A stretch of DNA of 13,351 nt from CAMDTE01 sp964504345 (GCA_964504345.1 CAZDDX010000016.1:1-13351); one strand, 5' to 3'. Shown: positions 1 to 7,845, counted from the stretch's first letter. The notes: generated from the letters alone by a model not told the origin. Translations and numbers: made by a program.

Positions 1-49
1 GACCCTCTGATTAACAGTCAGATGCTCTAACCAACTGAGCTAAGGAGGA
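1..49 (-). tRNA. tRNA-Asn (anticodon GTT), 3' end cut off by the window edge
   Basis: Read on the minus strand, the sequence gives an acceptor 5' strand TCCTCCT (49-43), the TA linker, a D arm with GCTC...GAGC stems, and an anticodon stem TCTGA/TCAGA. The stem encloses the loop CTGTTAA, with anticodon GTT at 15-13, so this is tRNA-Asn. The variable region begins at GGGTC, then the window ends, so the T arm and the acceptor 3' strand are not seen. It is transcribed away from the neighbouring kinase gene. Confidence 0.95.
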
Positions 50-69
50 ATGTCCCGTAATTGGGGTTG

Positions 70-101
70 CAATATTACGAAGGCGCGGGCAAATTCACAA
101 A
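70..101 (-). promoter_or_regulatory. Candidate Bacteroidota promoter for tRNA-Asn
   Basis: On the minus strand TTTG (101-98) is followed after 20 bases by TAATATTG (77-70). This is one mismatch from the Bacteroidota -7 consensus TAnnTTTG at the usual spacing from a -33 TTTG. Transcription would start some 15 bases before the tRNA 5' end at 49. The match is by eye and without experimental support. Confidence 0.45.
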
Positions 102-133
102 CGTCGGTTCCGTAAAAACAGCGGGGGGTGCGG

Positions 134-141
134 TATATTTG
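134..141 (+). promoter_or_regulatory. Candidate -7 element for the kinase / S4 genes
   Basis: TATATTTG matches the Bacteroidota -7 consensus TAnnTTTG exactly, 26 bases before the kinase ATG. No TTTG lies at the right distance upstream, so only half of the promoter is supported. Confidence 0.4.
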
Positions 142-167
142 CTGAAAATCTGCAAAATCAAGCTACC

Positions 168-1091
168 ATGGGCCTTTTAATCGTTGGAACCGTCGCATTC
201 GACGCCTTGGAAACCCCGTTTGGGAAAACCGACAAAATCCTGGGCGGTGCGGCCACCTACATTGGATTGAGTGCCAGCCACTTTGTGCCCAAGAGCCATT
301 TGGTGTCCGTGGTGGGCGGTGATTTTCCGCAGGAACACATGGACCTGTTGGCGTCCAAAGGGGTCGATCTGAGCGGTTTGCAGGTGAAGAAAGACGAAAA
401 GACCTTCTTCTGGAGCGGCAAGTACCACCTGGACATGAACTCGCGGGACACCGTGGACACTCAGTTGAACGTGTTGGCGGATTTTGACCCCGTCGTGCCG
501 CAGGAATTCATGCACTGCACCTACCTGATGCTGGGCAACCTGGTACCGGCCGTGCAAAAGCGCGTGTTGGCCCAATTGCCCCAGCGCCCCAAACTCATTG
601 TGCTGGACACCATGAACTTCTGGATGGAGAACGCCTTGCCGGACCTGCTGGAAGCCATCAAGGAGGTCGACGTCCTCACCATCAACGACGAGGAGGCGCG
701 CTTGCTTTCTGGGGAGTTGAACTTGGTGAAGGCAGCTCAGAAAATCCGCAGCATGGGCCCCAAGACCTTGATCATCAAGAAAGGGGAGCACGGCGCCTTG
801 CTCTTTGGCCAAAACGACGAAGTCTTCTTCGCCCCGGCCCTTCCCCTGGCAGACGTGGTGGATCCCACTGGCGCGGGCGACACCTTCGCCGGCGGCTTCA
901 TTGGCTACCTGGCGCAAACGGACGACACCTCCTTTGAGAACATGAAACGCGCCTTGCTCTACGCCGCCACCATGGCCAGCTTCTGCGTGGAAAAATTCGG
1001 CACGGAGCGCCTCAACACCCTCACCACGGATGAGGTAGCAGCGCGTCGGGCTCAATTCACGCAGCTGGTGCACGTTCATCCGGTTGCCTAA
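168..1091 (+). CDS. PfkB-family carbohydrate kinase, substrate unknown
   Basis: A 307-residue ribokinase/PfkB-fold kinase, expected to act in the cytoplasm and transfer phosphate from ATP to a sugar or nucleoside hydroxyl. Visible features are an N-terminal strand LLIVGTVAFD with the Gly-Gly substrate region near 26-27, TINDEEA at 171-177, and the second PfkB signature DPTGAGD at 232-238 followed by TFAGGF. D238 is the expected catalytic base and the GAGD turn the anion hole. The length is normal for the family. The sequence resembles a conserved Bacteroidota kinase whose substrate I cannot name; ribokinase, fructokinase or adenosine kinase activity are all possible. The ATG at 168 is chosen because it begins the first beta strand, and no Shine-Dalgarno is evident. 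The S4-domain gene follows after 38 bases and is probably co-transcribed. Confidence 0.93.
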   Translation: MGLLIVGTVAFDALETPFGKTDKILGGAATYIGLSASHFVPKSHLVSVVGGDFPQEHMDLLASKGVDLSGLQVKKDEKTFFWSGKYHLDMNSRDTVDTQLNVLADFDPVVPQEFMHCTYLMLGNLVPAVQKRVLAQLPQRPKLIVLDTMNFWMENALPDLLEAIKEVDVLTINDEEARLLSGELNLVKAAQKIRSMGPKTLIIKKGEHGALLFGQNDEVFFAPALPLADVVDPTGAGDTFAGGFIGYLAQTDDTSFENMKRALLYAATMASFCVEKFGTERLNTLTTDEVAARRAQFTQLVHVHPVA

Positions 1092-1129
1092 TCCTGTTGT
1101 GAGCCCTTCTTGAACCTTTTTGAGGCCCC

Positions 1130-1492
1130 ATGCGCGCGGATAAGTACTTGTGGTCGGTCCGACTGTTCAAAACCCGGGCAGTGGCGGCAGAGGCCCTGAA
1201 AACAGGCCGCGTCAGCCAAGGCGACGCCGTTCTGAAGGCGTCCAAGGTGTTTAAGGCCAACGAAACGTTTGAAATCCGGCACCACGGGTACCGGGAAACC
1301 TACCGGGTGCTGGGGTTGCCCACCTCCCGCGTGGGCGCCGCCCTGGTGCCCAACTTCTTGGCGGTAACCACTCCGGCGGAAGAACTGGAGCGCAAGGAGT
1401 TCTTGCTGCTCGCCCAAAAGTTGACCCGGCCCCGCGGCCAGGGCCGCCCCACCAAAAAGGACCGTCGGGATTTGGACGGCTGGGAGGGGTAA
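1130..1492 (+). CDS. S4-domain RNA-binding protein, Hsp15-like
   Basis: A 120-residue basic protein with an N-terminal S4 RNA-binding fold. It contains RADKYLWSVRLFKTRA at 2-17, where Hsp15 has a similar R-DKWLW-R-KTRA segment, followed by GRVSQGD and KASK. The C-terminal tail RPTKKDRRDLDGW (108-120 region) is Lys/Arg/Asp-rich, like the tail of E. coli Hsp15 (HslR). In E. coli, Hsp15 binds 50S subunits carrying stalled nascent chains and helps recycle them; the same role here is inference from the family. It lies 38 bases downstream of the kinase and has no clear promoter of its own, so it is probably the second gene of that unit. It converges on the receptor gene. Confidence 0.88.
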   Translation: MRADKYLWSVRLFKTRAVAAEALKTGRVSQGDAVLKASKVFKANETFEIRHHGYRETYRVLGLPTSRVGAALVPNFLAVTTPAEELERKEFLLLAQKLTRPRGQGRPTKKDRRDLDGWEG

Positions 1493-1549
1493 CGGAACAC
1501 CGCCGTTTGAGTGAAGCGGGCTCGTTTCCAAGCTTCACCAACCTAGAAT

Positions 1550-1579
1550 AAAAAAAGGCCGCCCCTTTCGGAGCGGCCT
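1550..1579 (-). terminator. Intrinsic terminator of the TonB-dependent receptor gene
   Basis: On the minus strand, 36 bases after the receptor stop codon, a stem of about ten pairs forms (1570-1579 with 1556-1565, one C/A mismatch) around a 4-base loop. It is followed by a run of seven T (complement of A at 1550-1556). On the plus strand the stem is not followed by T, so it mainly serves the minus strand. Confidence 0.88.
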
Positions 1580-1614
1580 CTTCCCAATCCCGCCAATGGC
1601 GGGGAAAGCGCAAT

Positions 1615-4600
1615 TTAGTTGAAGAAGTAGCGCACGCCTACCTGCATCTGCCAAACCGAGTTCAAGCTGGCGTCCTTGTCGAAGGACTCCGTGCGGAGTT
1701 CGTTGTTGGTCATGGTGTAGTTGTACGTTTGGTTCTTGATGTTGTAGGTCAAAGGAGCAGTCAAGACCAAGCGGTCTGCCACGCCCCAAGCGCTGTTCAG
1801 CAAGTTGCCGGCGTTGTACAGGTCCAAACGCAATTGGAAGCGCTGCGTGGTTTTGCCGGACTTGATGGCGAAGTCCTGCTGGATGCCCAAGTCGATTTGG
1901 TTCAACCAAGGGAGGATGACGCCGTTGCGCTCGGTGTAGTTGCCCACGCGGCTGGTGGCGTAGGGAGACTGAGCCAAGTAGGCATTGAAGGCCTCTTTTT
2001 GCTCGGCAATGGTGAAGAGCACGTCGCCGGCGCTGTTCTTGATGTCGGACCACGTCAAATCGTCGGCGCTGGTGGGAACCCACATGAGGTCGTTGCCGGC
2101 CAATTGGTCGCCGTTCACGTCGCCCACAATGCGCAAGGTGGCACGGCCTTGGTTGTAGCCTTGGTAGAAGGCGCTGAAGGTGGTGGTAGCGAATTTGCTC
2201 CAGTTCAAGCGGTAGGTACCGGCAGCAATAACGCGGTGGCGCTGATCGAAGTCTGAGTAGGCCAGATCCGGACGGTTGTTGCCGTTCACGGTGAAGTTGT
2301 CGCGCCAAGAAGAGTAGGCGATGGAACCGCCGGTGATCATGTCCTTGGCCTCGCCAAAGTTGTAGGCGGCCATGGCGTACCAGTTTTTCGCGAATTGCTT
2401 CTCCAATTTAGCCGTGATGCTGTAGGAGTAGCCTTCGTTGGTGTTGCCCAGGATGATGGCGTCGTTGATGAAGTCGTTCTCGCGCATGGCGTTGTTCTGC
2501 GCGGAGCTGCTCAAGCCGGCACCCGGGAAGATGGGGCGCGAACCGTTTGCGGCGTTCAGGGTGCTGTCGGACAAAACCTGGTTGGCGTTGTAGTAGAAAA
2601 TGTTGTTGACCGTCTTGGAGTAGATGGCCTCCAAGCTGGCTACCCAGCCGCCCTTCAATTGCTTGTCAACGGCGATGTTGGTGCGCCACGTTTGCGGGAA
2701 GCGGAAGTTGCGCTCCGTCAGGGCCAAGCTGTAGGAGGAGGGCAAAGTGGGGTTGTCCGGGATGTGAGCCGTAACGTCCGGGCTGAACGCGTAGTCCGTG
2801 GTGTTGTCTTTGCGCAAGGAGCCGGTCAGGATGCCGTTGTTGCCCACTTGGTTTGAGATCCACACGAAGGGAGGACGGCCGCTGAACAAGCCGCTACCGC
2901 CGCGGATTTGCAAGGTGCGATCGCCCAATACATCGTAGTTGAAGCCCACGCGGGGTGAGAACAACGGGTTGGTGGCGGGCAATTTGCCGGTGGAGAAGGA
3001 TTTCTCAGCGCCGTTGGGATCCAAGAAGGTGAGGGTTTCTACGGTGTCGTTGTTCAATGCGGTGTTGGCGAAGATGGGCACGTCCACGCGAACGCCCACG
3101 GTCACTTTCAACTTGTCGTCCAAGGCGCTGTACACGTCCTGAATGTAGGCACCGGGCATGGCCACTTGGGTCTTGGCGGTAGGCTTAGCTCCCCCGGCCA
3201 AAGCGGAGTAGGTCAGGGCGTAGCGGCGCAACTCCAAGGTGTCTGAACCGGCCGTTTGGTTGGCGATGGCGTAGAAATCATCCAAACTGTTGAATACGTA
3301 CTGGCCGTAGTAGGTAGGCGTAAACGTGTTCCAGAAGGTGAAGTGCTCAAAGTTCACGCCGCCGGTGATGGTGTGCGCTCCTTTGTACCACGTGGTGTTG
3401 TTTTGCAACTGGAAGGTGTTGGTATTCAATACGTTGTTGGGAGTGAAGGGCTCGTAACCAAAAGAGGTGTAGGTGCTTCCGTCCTTCATGATGTCCACCA
3501 ACGGGAAGATGCCGCCCTTGGAGCTGCGGTAGTCGCGGTTGGCGGTGAAGCCCACCTGGAACTGGTTGGACAGCTGGTTGCCCACGCGGGTGTTCCATTC
3601 GCCAATCACGGAGTGGATGTCGTTGTTGATGACGTAGTTGGTGTTCTCAAAGTTCAAGGCGTTCTTGGTTCCGTTGCGGTTGCCGGAAACCACGCCGGAG
3701 TTGGAGGACAACACGTCGCGGCGCGAGCGTAGGTAGTTGTAGCGGATGGACGCCTTGTTGTTGTCGTTGATGTTGAAGTCCAACTTGGCCAAGGCCTTGT
3801 TGGAGTAGGTCTCCAAGTTGTAGCCGTCGATGCGGCCGGTTTCGTAGCCGTACTTGCTCTTCAAGAAGGCAGACAAAGCCTCCATCTCCGCGCGGTCCAC
3901 GCGGGTAACGTTGGGATCGGTGGGATCCGAGTTGGCGTCTTTTGCGGTGAACAAGGTAGCGGGGTCAGAGCGGCGCTCGCCCTCCGCGTTGATGAAGAAG
4001 AAAATCTTGTCCTTCTTGATGGGGCCGCCCAAGCGGAAACCAAACTGCTGAACCTGGAAGTCGTTGACTTTCACGGCAGAACCGGACTTGGTGCCGTCTG
4101 ACTTGGTGTAGCGGATGGTGTCTCCCAGCATGGACTGGTTGCGGGTGTTGTAGAACATGGAACCTTCCACTTCGTTGGAGCCCGAGCGCGTTACGGCGTT
4201 GATGCCGGCGCCGGTGAAGCCGCCCTGGCGCACGTCGTACGGAGCGATGTTCACCTGCACTTCTTGGATGGCGTCCAAAGAGATGGGGGTGGAGTTGGTT
4301 TGACCGCCGGGAGAAGAAGCCAAGCCAAAGCTGTTGTTGAAGATGGAACCGTCGATGGTCAGGTTGTTAAAACGGCTGTCGTTGCCCGCGAAGGAAACGC
4401 CGGATCCGGCCGTGGAAGCCACGGAAGAAGGACGGCTCTGGGGGGTCAAACGCACGAAGTCGTTCAACGAACGGCTGAACGTAGGCATGGTGGCCAGCGT
4501 TTGCGCGCTCACGTTGGTGGCGGCGCCGGTGCGCTGGGAGTTCATGACCTCATTCTTGTTGGCTGCTACCACCACGTCGCTCAATTGCGTTACGCTTTCG

Positions 4601-4932
4601 CCCATGGTGATGTTCAAACGCAGGCTCTGGCCCAAGCTCAATTGCAGGCCGTCGCGGGTTTCCGTAGTGTAACCCATGGAAGTCACTTTAACGGTGTAAG
4701 GACCGCCTACGCGGAGACCGTCCATCATGAAGCGCCCGGTGGCGTCCGTGAGGGCGGTGTAGCGGGAGCCGGACGGGGTGTGTACCGCCACAATTCCAGC
4801 ACCTTGCAGGGATTCACCACCTTTTCCCATCACCTTCCCGACGATGGATGCGGTGGTCACGTTTTGCGCCCAGGCAGTGGCCGCAGCCACCATCATCAGC
4901 GCAAACAAGCCGATTTGTGTTAATTTTTTCAT
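1615..4932 (-). CDS. TonB-dependent outer-membrane receptor, Oar-like, with carboxypeptidase regulatory-like domain
   Basis: A 1105-residue outer-membrane receptor. MKKLTQIGLFALMMV...AWA|Q is a signal peptide with likely cleavage after A22. Residues 28-110 form a carboxypeptidase regulatory-like beta-sandwich (IVGKVMGKGGESLQGAGI, TDATGRFMMDGL, YTVKVTSMGY). A TonB-box-like stretch LSDVVVAA (118-125) precedes the plug (NDSRFNNLTIDGS, APYDVRQGGFTGAGINAVTRSGSNE). The rest is a long beta barrel ending QVGVRYFFN, the usual last strand of Oar-like receptors. Its substrate is unknown; no SusD partner is adjacent, so a SusCD glycan system is not indicated. An in-frame Met lies 38 codons upstream at 5046, but the signal peptide begins at 4932, so that start is chosen. 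It appears monocistronic, with its own terminator and a candidate promoter. Confidence 0.95.
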   Translation of the reverse strand: MKKLTQIGLFALMMVAAATAWAQNVTTASIVGKVMGKGGESLQGAGIVAVHTPSGSRYTALTDATGRFMMDGLRVGGPYTVKVTSMGYTTETRDGLQLSLGQSLRLNITMGESVTQLSDVVVAANKNEVMNSQRTGAATNVSAQTLATMPTFSRSLNDFVRLTPQSRPSSVASTAGSGVSFAGNDSRFNNLTIDGSIFNNSFGLASSPGGQTNSTPISLDAIQEVQVNIAPYDVRQGGFTGAGINAVTRSGSNEVEGSMFYNTRNQSMLGDTIRYTKSDGTKSGSAVKVNDFQVQQFGFRLGGPIKKDKIFFFINAEGERRSDPATLFTAKDANSDPTDPNVTRVDRAEMEALSAFLKSKYGYETGRIDGYNLETYSNKALAKLDFNINDNNKASIRYNYLRSRRDVLSSNSGVVSGNRNGTKNALNFENTNYVINNDIHSVIGEWNTRVGNQLSNQFQVGFTANRDYRSSKGGIFPLVDIMKDGSTYTSFGYEPFTPNNVLNTNTFQLQNNTTWYKGAHTITGGVNFEHFTFWNTFTPTYYGQYVFNSLDDFYAIANQTAGSDTLELRRYALTYSALAGGAKPTAKTQVAMPGAYIQDVYSALDDKLKVTVGVRVDVPIFANTALNNDTVETLTFLDPNGAEKSFSTGKLPATNPLFSPRVGFNYDVLGDRTLQIRGGSGLFSGRPPFVWISNQVGNNGILTGSLRKDNTTDYAFSPDVTAHIPDNPTLPSSYSLALTERNFRFPQTWRTNIAVDKQLKGGWVASLEAIYSKTVNNIFYYNANQVLSDSTLNAANGSRPIFPGAGLSSSAQNNAMRENDFINDAIILGNTNEGYSYSITAKLEKQFAKNWYAMAAYNFGEAKDMITGGSIAYSSWRDNFTVNGNNRPDLAYSDFDQRHRVIAAGTYRLNWSKFATTTFSAFYQGYNQGRATLRIVGDVNGDQLAGNDLMWVPTSADDLTWSDIKNSAGDVLFTIAEQKEAFNAYLAQSPYATSRVGNYTERNGVILPWLNQIDLGIQQDFAIKSGKTTQRFQLRLDLYNAGNLLNSAWGVADRLVLTAPLTYNIKNQTYNYTMTNNELRTESFDKDASLNSVWQMQVGVRYFFN

Positions 4933-4955
4933 GTGTTTTGTTGAGGGTTTGGAGG

Positions 4956-4963
4956 CAAAATTA
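4956..4963 (-). promoter_or_regulatory. Candidate -7 element of the receptor gene
   Basis: On the minus strand TAATTTTG matches TAnnTTTG exactly, 23 bases before the receptor ATG. It supports the start at 4932, because it lies inside the longer alternative ORF. A -33 TTTG at normal spacing is not seen. Confidence 0.45.
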
Positions 4964-4991
4964 AAACACCCAAAGAAAAAAGCAGGGTGCT

Positions 4992-5016
4992 GATTGTTAA
5001 GTTGTTGTGAACAATC
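4992..5016. promoter_or_regulatory. Dyad upstream of the receptor gene
   Basis: GATTGTT (4992-4998) and AACAATC (5010-5016) are perfect 7-bp inverted arms with an 11-base spacer, about 60-85 bases upstream of the receptor ATG and just upstream of the -7 element. It could be a regulator site. The remainder of the 280-base stretch 4933-5212 shows only a weak A/T hairpin (5115-5133) and the repeat near the carrier-protein stop. Confidence 0.3.
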
Positions 5017-5167
5017 CGGGTTCAGTTTCTCTGTAAAATACCCCAAAAAGTTGATGAATGACCGAAAAATAGGGTGCTAAACGTCTGGTCGTCAATCCAT
5101 TCTCGCTGTTGACAACTTTTTTCCGTAAAAAGTCACCCCGTGGGCGCCCTATGGCTCGCAACTACTT

Positions 5168-5215
5168 GTACGATGGTCGTGAGACAAATGCCTCAGTACG
5201 ATAGTCTTTGCCTCA
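5168..5215. repeat. Imperfect tandem duplication at the 3' end of the biotin carrier gene
   Basis: GTACGATGGTC...TGCCTCA (5168-5195) is followed at once by GTACGATAGTC..TGCCTCA (5196-5215). The two copies are 28 and 20 bases and differ by one substitution plus an 8-base difference in the middle. The second copy ends on the stop codon of the minus-strand gene. Confidence 0.5.
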
Positions 5216-5680
5216 GGCAAACACCACCAGCACCGCGCCCTTTTCCACGGCCTTGCCCGCTTCTACGTGCACCGATTTGACGGTTCCGGAGGCCGGGGAC
5301 TTCAGGTTGTTTTCCATTTTCATGGCCTCCAACACCAGCAGGGGATCTCCCTCCTGAACCTCCTGGCCGGGGGCCACTTCCACCCGCAGCACCATGCCCG
5401 GCATGGGGGCCTTCACTTCTTTCACTTTACGCACGGCACCGCCGCCCATGCCCATGGATTCCAGGAGTCGGTCCAAGGCGGTAGAGGACTTCACCGTGCA
5501 GTCCTGGCCGTTGATCAGCAGGCGCACTTTTTTCTGTTCCGGCTGGTGTGCCACAATCCGCACCTCAAAGGAACGGTTTTGGTGCAGCAGCAACGCGTGT
5601 CCGGGGCCCAACGGGCGAATTTCGGTGTCTCCGGCGTTGCTCAAATCCAGCAACGCGTCTTCCAGGCGGTGTTCCAACAT
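5213..5680 (-). CDS. Biotin carboxyl carrier protein of an acyl-CoA carboxylase-type enzyme
   Basis: A 155-residue carrier protein. The C-terminal biotinyl domain (about 86-155) has APMPGMV (91-97), EGDPLLVLEAMKME with the biotinylated Lys121 in EAMKM, and the closing GKAVEKGAVLVVF. The N-terminal part (about 20-75) matches the extra domain of Bacteroidota carriers, which precedes a linker with LLESMGM. The carried biotin shuttles CO2 between a biotin carboxylase and a carboxyltransferase, typically in acetyl- or propionyl-CoA carboxylase, but neither partner subunit is adjacent. A start at 5752 is possible but would leave three bases to the divergent rseP ATG. The start at 5680 is preferred because it follows a promoter-like TACCTTCG by five bases and gives normal length. 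Confidence 0.88.
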   Translation of the reverse strand: MLEHRLEDALLDLSNAGDTEIRPLGPGHALLLHQNRSFEVRIVAHQPEQKKVRLLINGQDCTVKSSTALDRLLESMGMGGGAVRKVKEVKAPMPGMVLRVEVAPGQEVQEGDPLLVLEAMKMENNLKSPASGTVKSVHVEAGKAVEKGAVLVVFA

Positions 5681-5684
5681 GCCA

Positions 5685-5719
5685 ACGAAGGTACACACGG
5701 GAATTCCTCGTACCTTCGT
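5685..5719. promoter_or_regulatory. Inverted repeat with mirrored -7-like elements between the carrier gene and rseP
   Basis: ACGAAGGTAC (5685-5694) and GTACCTTCGT (5710-5719) form perfect 10-bp inverted arms with a 15-base spacer in the divergent intergenic region. Each arm read outward contains TACCTTCG, one base from TAnnTTTG. The left arm points at the carrier ATG (5680) and the right arm at the rseP ATG (5756). They may be two divergent promoters or a shared operator. No -33 TTTG is seen for either. Confidence 0.4.
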
Positions 5720-5755
5720 CCGCCCACCAAATCGTGTGATTTTTTCCTTCATTCT

Positions 5756-6927
5756 ATGGCCATTCAGCTCGCGCAACTCATCCTCAGCCTGTCCATTCTC
5801 ATCGTGCTCCACGAGTTGGGACACTTCCTCCCCGCCATCGCCTTCAAAACCCGCGTGGAGAAATTTTACCTCTTTTTCGACCCCTGGTTCTCCATCTTCA
5901 AAAAGAAAATTGGCCACACGGAAGTAGGCTTGGGCTGGTTGCCCTTGGGCGGCTACGTGAAGATTGCCGGCATGGTGGACGAAAGCATGGACACCGAGGC
6001 CCTGAAAGAACCCGCCAAACCCTGGGAATTCCGCAGCAAAAAGCCGTGGCAGCGCCTCATCATCCTCTTGGGCGGCGTCACCGTTAATTTCCTTTTGGCC
6101 ATCGTCATTTACGCCGGCGTCATGGCCTATTGGGGCAAGCAGTACGTAGCCACCGAAGACCTGAAGTACGGCATTTGGGCCTTGGAAACCGGTGAAAAGC
6201 TGGGCCTTCAAAGCGGTGACCAAATAGTGTCCGTCAACGGAAAATCCGTCCCCAACTTCTCTGCCGTGCAGGTGGAAATCCTGCTGGGCGGCGGCGGCAC
6301 GGTGGAAGTGAACCGCAACGGATCCATCGTTTCTTTGCCCATTACCGACGCCTTTATCAAGCAAGCAATTGAAACCAAAGAACCGCTGGCCATGCCGCGC
6401 GTACCCTTTGTAGTGGATCAATTTTCCGCCGGTTCCGGCGCGGAAAAGGCCGGCCTGCAAAAGGGCGACAGCCTGGTGGCCCTCAACGGCCAACCCCTCT
6501 CTTTTTACGACGAATACCTGAAGGCGCTCCCCGCTTTGAAAGGGCAGCAGGTGCGGGTGGACGTGGTGCGCAACGGCCAAACGATGACCTTCCCGGTTCA
6601 GTTGTCCGACGCCGGAAAAATGGGCATTGGCCCGGTGTTCGACTTGTCCCGCTACTACGCGGTGCGCAACGAAACCTTCGGCGGCTTGTCCGCCGTGGGA
6701 GAGGGCTGGAACGTGGCCGTGGAACGCCTCACCTACTACGTGCGCCAATTCAAGGTAATTTTCTCCCCCGAGACCGGTGCCTACAAAGAAGTGGGCGGCT
6801 TTTACGCCATCCTGAAGCAGTACCCGGACGAGTGGGATTGGCGCGGTTTCTGGGAATTCACGGCCTTCCTCAGCATCATGCTGGGCTTCCTCAACGTACT
6901 TCCCATTCCCGCGCTGGACGGCGGCCA
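5756..6927 (+). CDS. rseP: RseP-type site-2 intramembrane zinc metalloprotease, 3' end lost in gap
   Basis: The first 390 residues of an inner-membrane site-2 protease that cleaves membrane-spanning substrates, in many bacteria anti-sigma factors or signal-peptide remnants. The first membrane segment carries the zinc site HELGH at 19-23, followed by the Bacteroidota-type VEKFYLFFDPWFSIFKKK and the GGYVKI (65-70) motif. A second membrane segment lies near 100-124. Two PDZ domains occupy roughly 135-200 and 215-290 (GLQSGDQIVSVNG, GLQKGDSLVALNG). The third zinc ligand motif LDGG (387-390) is present, and the next codon CAN is His or Gln, as in LDGGH. About 55 further residues normal for the family fall in the gap. 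Divergent from the biotin carrier gene; convergent with the ZIP gene. Confidence 0.95.
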
Positions 6928-7027
6928 NNNNNNNNNNNNNNNNNNNNNNNNNNNNNNNNNNNNNNNNNNNNNNNNNNNNNNNNNNNNNNNNNNNNNNNNN
7001 NNNNNNNNNNNNNNNNNNNNNNNNNNN
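6928..7027. other. Assembly gap 1, 100 N
   Basis: Exactly 100 N. It removes the last part of rseP (plus) and the last few codons of the ZIP gene (minus). RseP alone needs about 165 bases more, so the true gap is likely longer than 100 bases; the run is probably a fixed-size placeholder. Confidence 0.95.
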
Positions 7028-7845
7028 GCCACGTCCAGTACCATCATCACCAGGAATCCGCCAATGAAGCCCAAGGCGGCGGTATCGGTATGCTTGTCCC
7101 GTTGGGTTTCCGGCACCACTTCCTCAATCACTACATAGATCATGGCGCCGGCCGCAAAGGCCAAGGCGTAGGGCAGTATGGGTTGAAACACCAACACAGC
7201 TGCGGCACCCACCACGCCGGCAATGGGTTCTACGATGGCGCTCAACTGACCAAAGAAGAACGCCTTCCGGCGGGAAACGCCAGACCGACGAAGGGGCATG
7301 CTCACGGCTATGCCCTCCGGGAAATTCTGAAGGCCGATGCCAATGGCCAGTGCCACGGCGGCCCCCAATTCAGCACCGTCGAGCCCAGCAGCGGCGGCGC
7401 CGAAGGCCACACCCACGGCCAACCCCTCCGGGATGTTGTGTAGGGTGATGGCCAAAACCAACAGCGTGGTTCGTTTCCACTGCGTTTTAACGCCTTCGCT
7501 TTCGTCTTGACCAAAATTCAAATGCAGGTGAGGCACCCATTTGTCCAGGCCAAACAAGAATAGGGCGCCGGCGGCAAAGCCAATGGCGGGCGGCAACCAG
7601 GGAAGGGAGCCCTGTGCTTCAGACATTTCTATGGAGGGCGCCAAAAGAGACCAGTAAGAGGCGGCAATCATGACCCCGCCGGTGAAGCCCAGCATGCCGT
7701 CCAGCGCCTTGCGCGGCAGGTCTTTGAAGAGGAACACCAGGGCGGCGCCGGAGGCGGTGACCAGCCACGTGAAGGTGGTGGCCAGCAGGGCCTGCACCAC
7801 CGGATGCAAGTCGGTGAAGGCGTGGGTGAGGGCGTCTAGGTTCAT
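7028..7845 (-). CDS. ZIP-family divalent metal transporter (ZupT/GufA-like), last codons lost in gap
   Basis: An inner-membrane transporter importing divalent metals such as Zn, Mn or Fe. Some 273 residues are visible, with hydrophobic segments spread throughout. The paired metal-site motifs HNIPEG (136-141) and QNFPEG (173-178) lie in consecutive membrane helices, and EEVVPETQ is at 241-248. The visible end GGFLVMMVLDVA is the usual last helix, so only a few residues are missing. A cytoplasmic loop (about 103-125) contains HLHL and acidic residues, plausible for metal handling. The ATG at 7845 overlaps the mntR/dtxR stop as ATGA, which implies translational coupling. Pairing with an Mn-type regulator suggests Mn (or Fe) as the substrate, but ZIP selectivity cannot be read from sequence. 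Confidence 0.92.

Noticed and set aside
177..1079. 300-codon minus-strand open frame opposite the PfkB kinase
   Set aside because: A shadow of a G+C-rich gene: His/Gly/Val/Gln-rich without motifs, while the plus strand has a full kinase.
1511..1538. Inverted repeat GTGAAGC / GCTTCAC after the S4 gene as a plus-strand terminator
   Set aside because: Seven pairs with a 14-base loop and no T run downstream; too weak to call.
1615..4932. SusC/SusD glycan-uptake locus
   Set aside because: The receptor is Oar-like, and no SusD lipoprotein or glycoside hydrolase is nearby.
4933..5046. 38-residue N-terminal extension of the receptor
   Set aside because: It precedes a clear signal peptide beginning MKKLTQ and contains the promoter-like TAATTTTG.
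5207..5221. Hairpin TTTGCC-TCA-GGCAAA over the carrier stop codon as a terminator
   Set aside because: Only six pairs, no T run on the minus strand side, and partly explained by the tandem repeat.
5681..6748. Long minus-strand open frame extending the biotin carrier upstream to 6748
   Set aside because: It is antisense to the well-supported rseP coding region; protein similarity to the carrier family begins only near 5680, and the extension is low-complexity and unlike any family.
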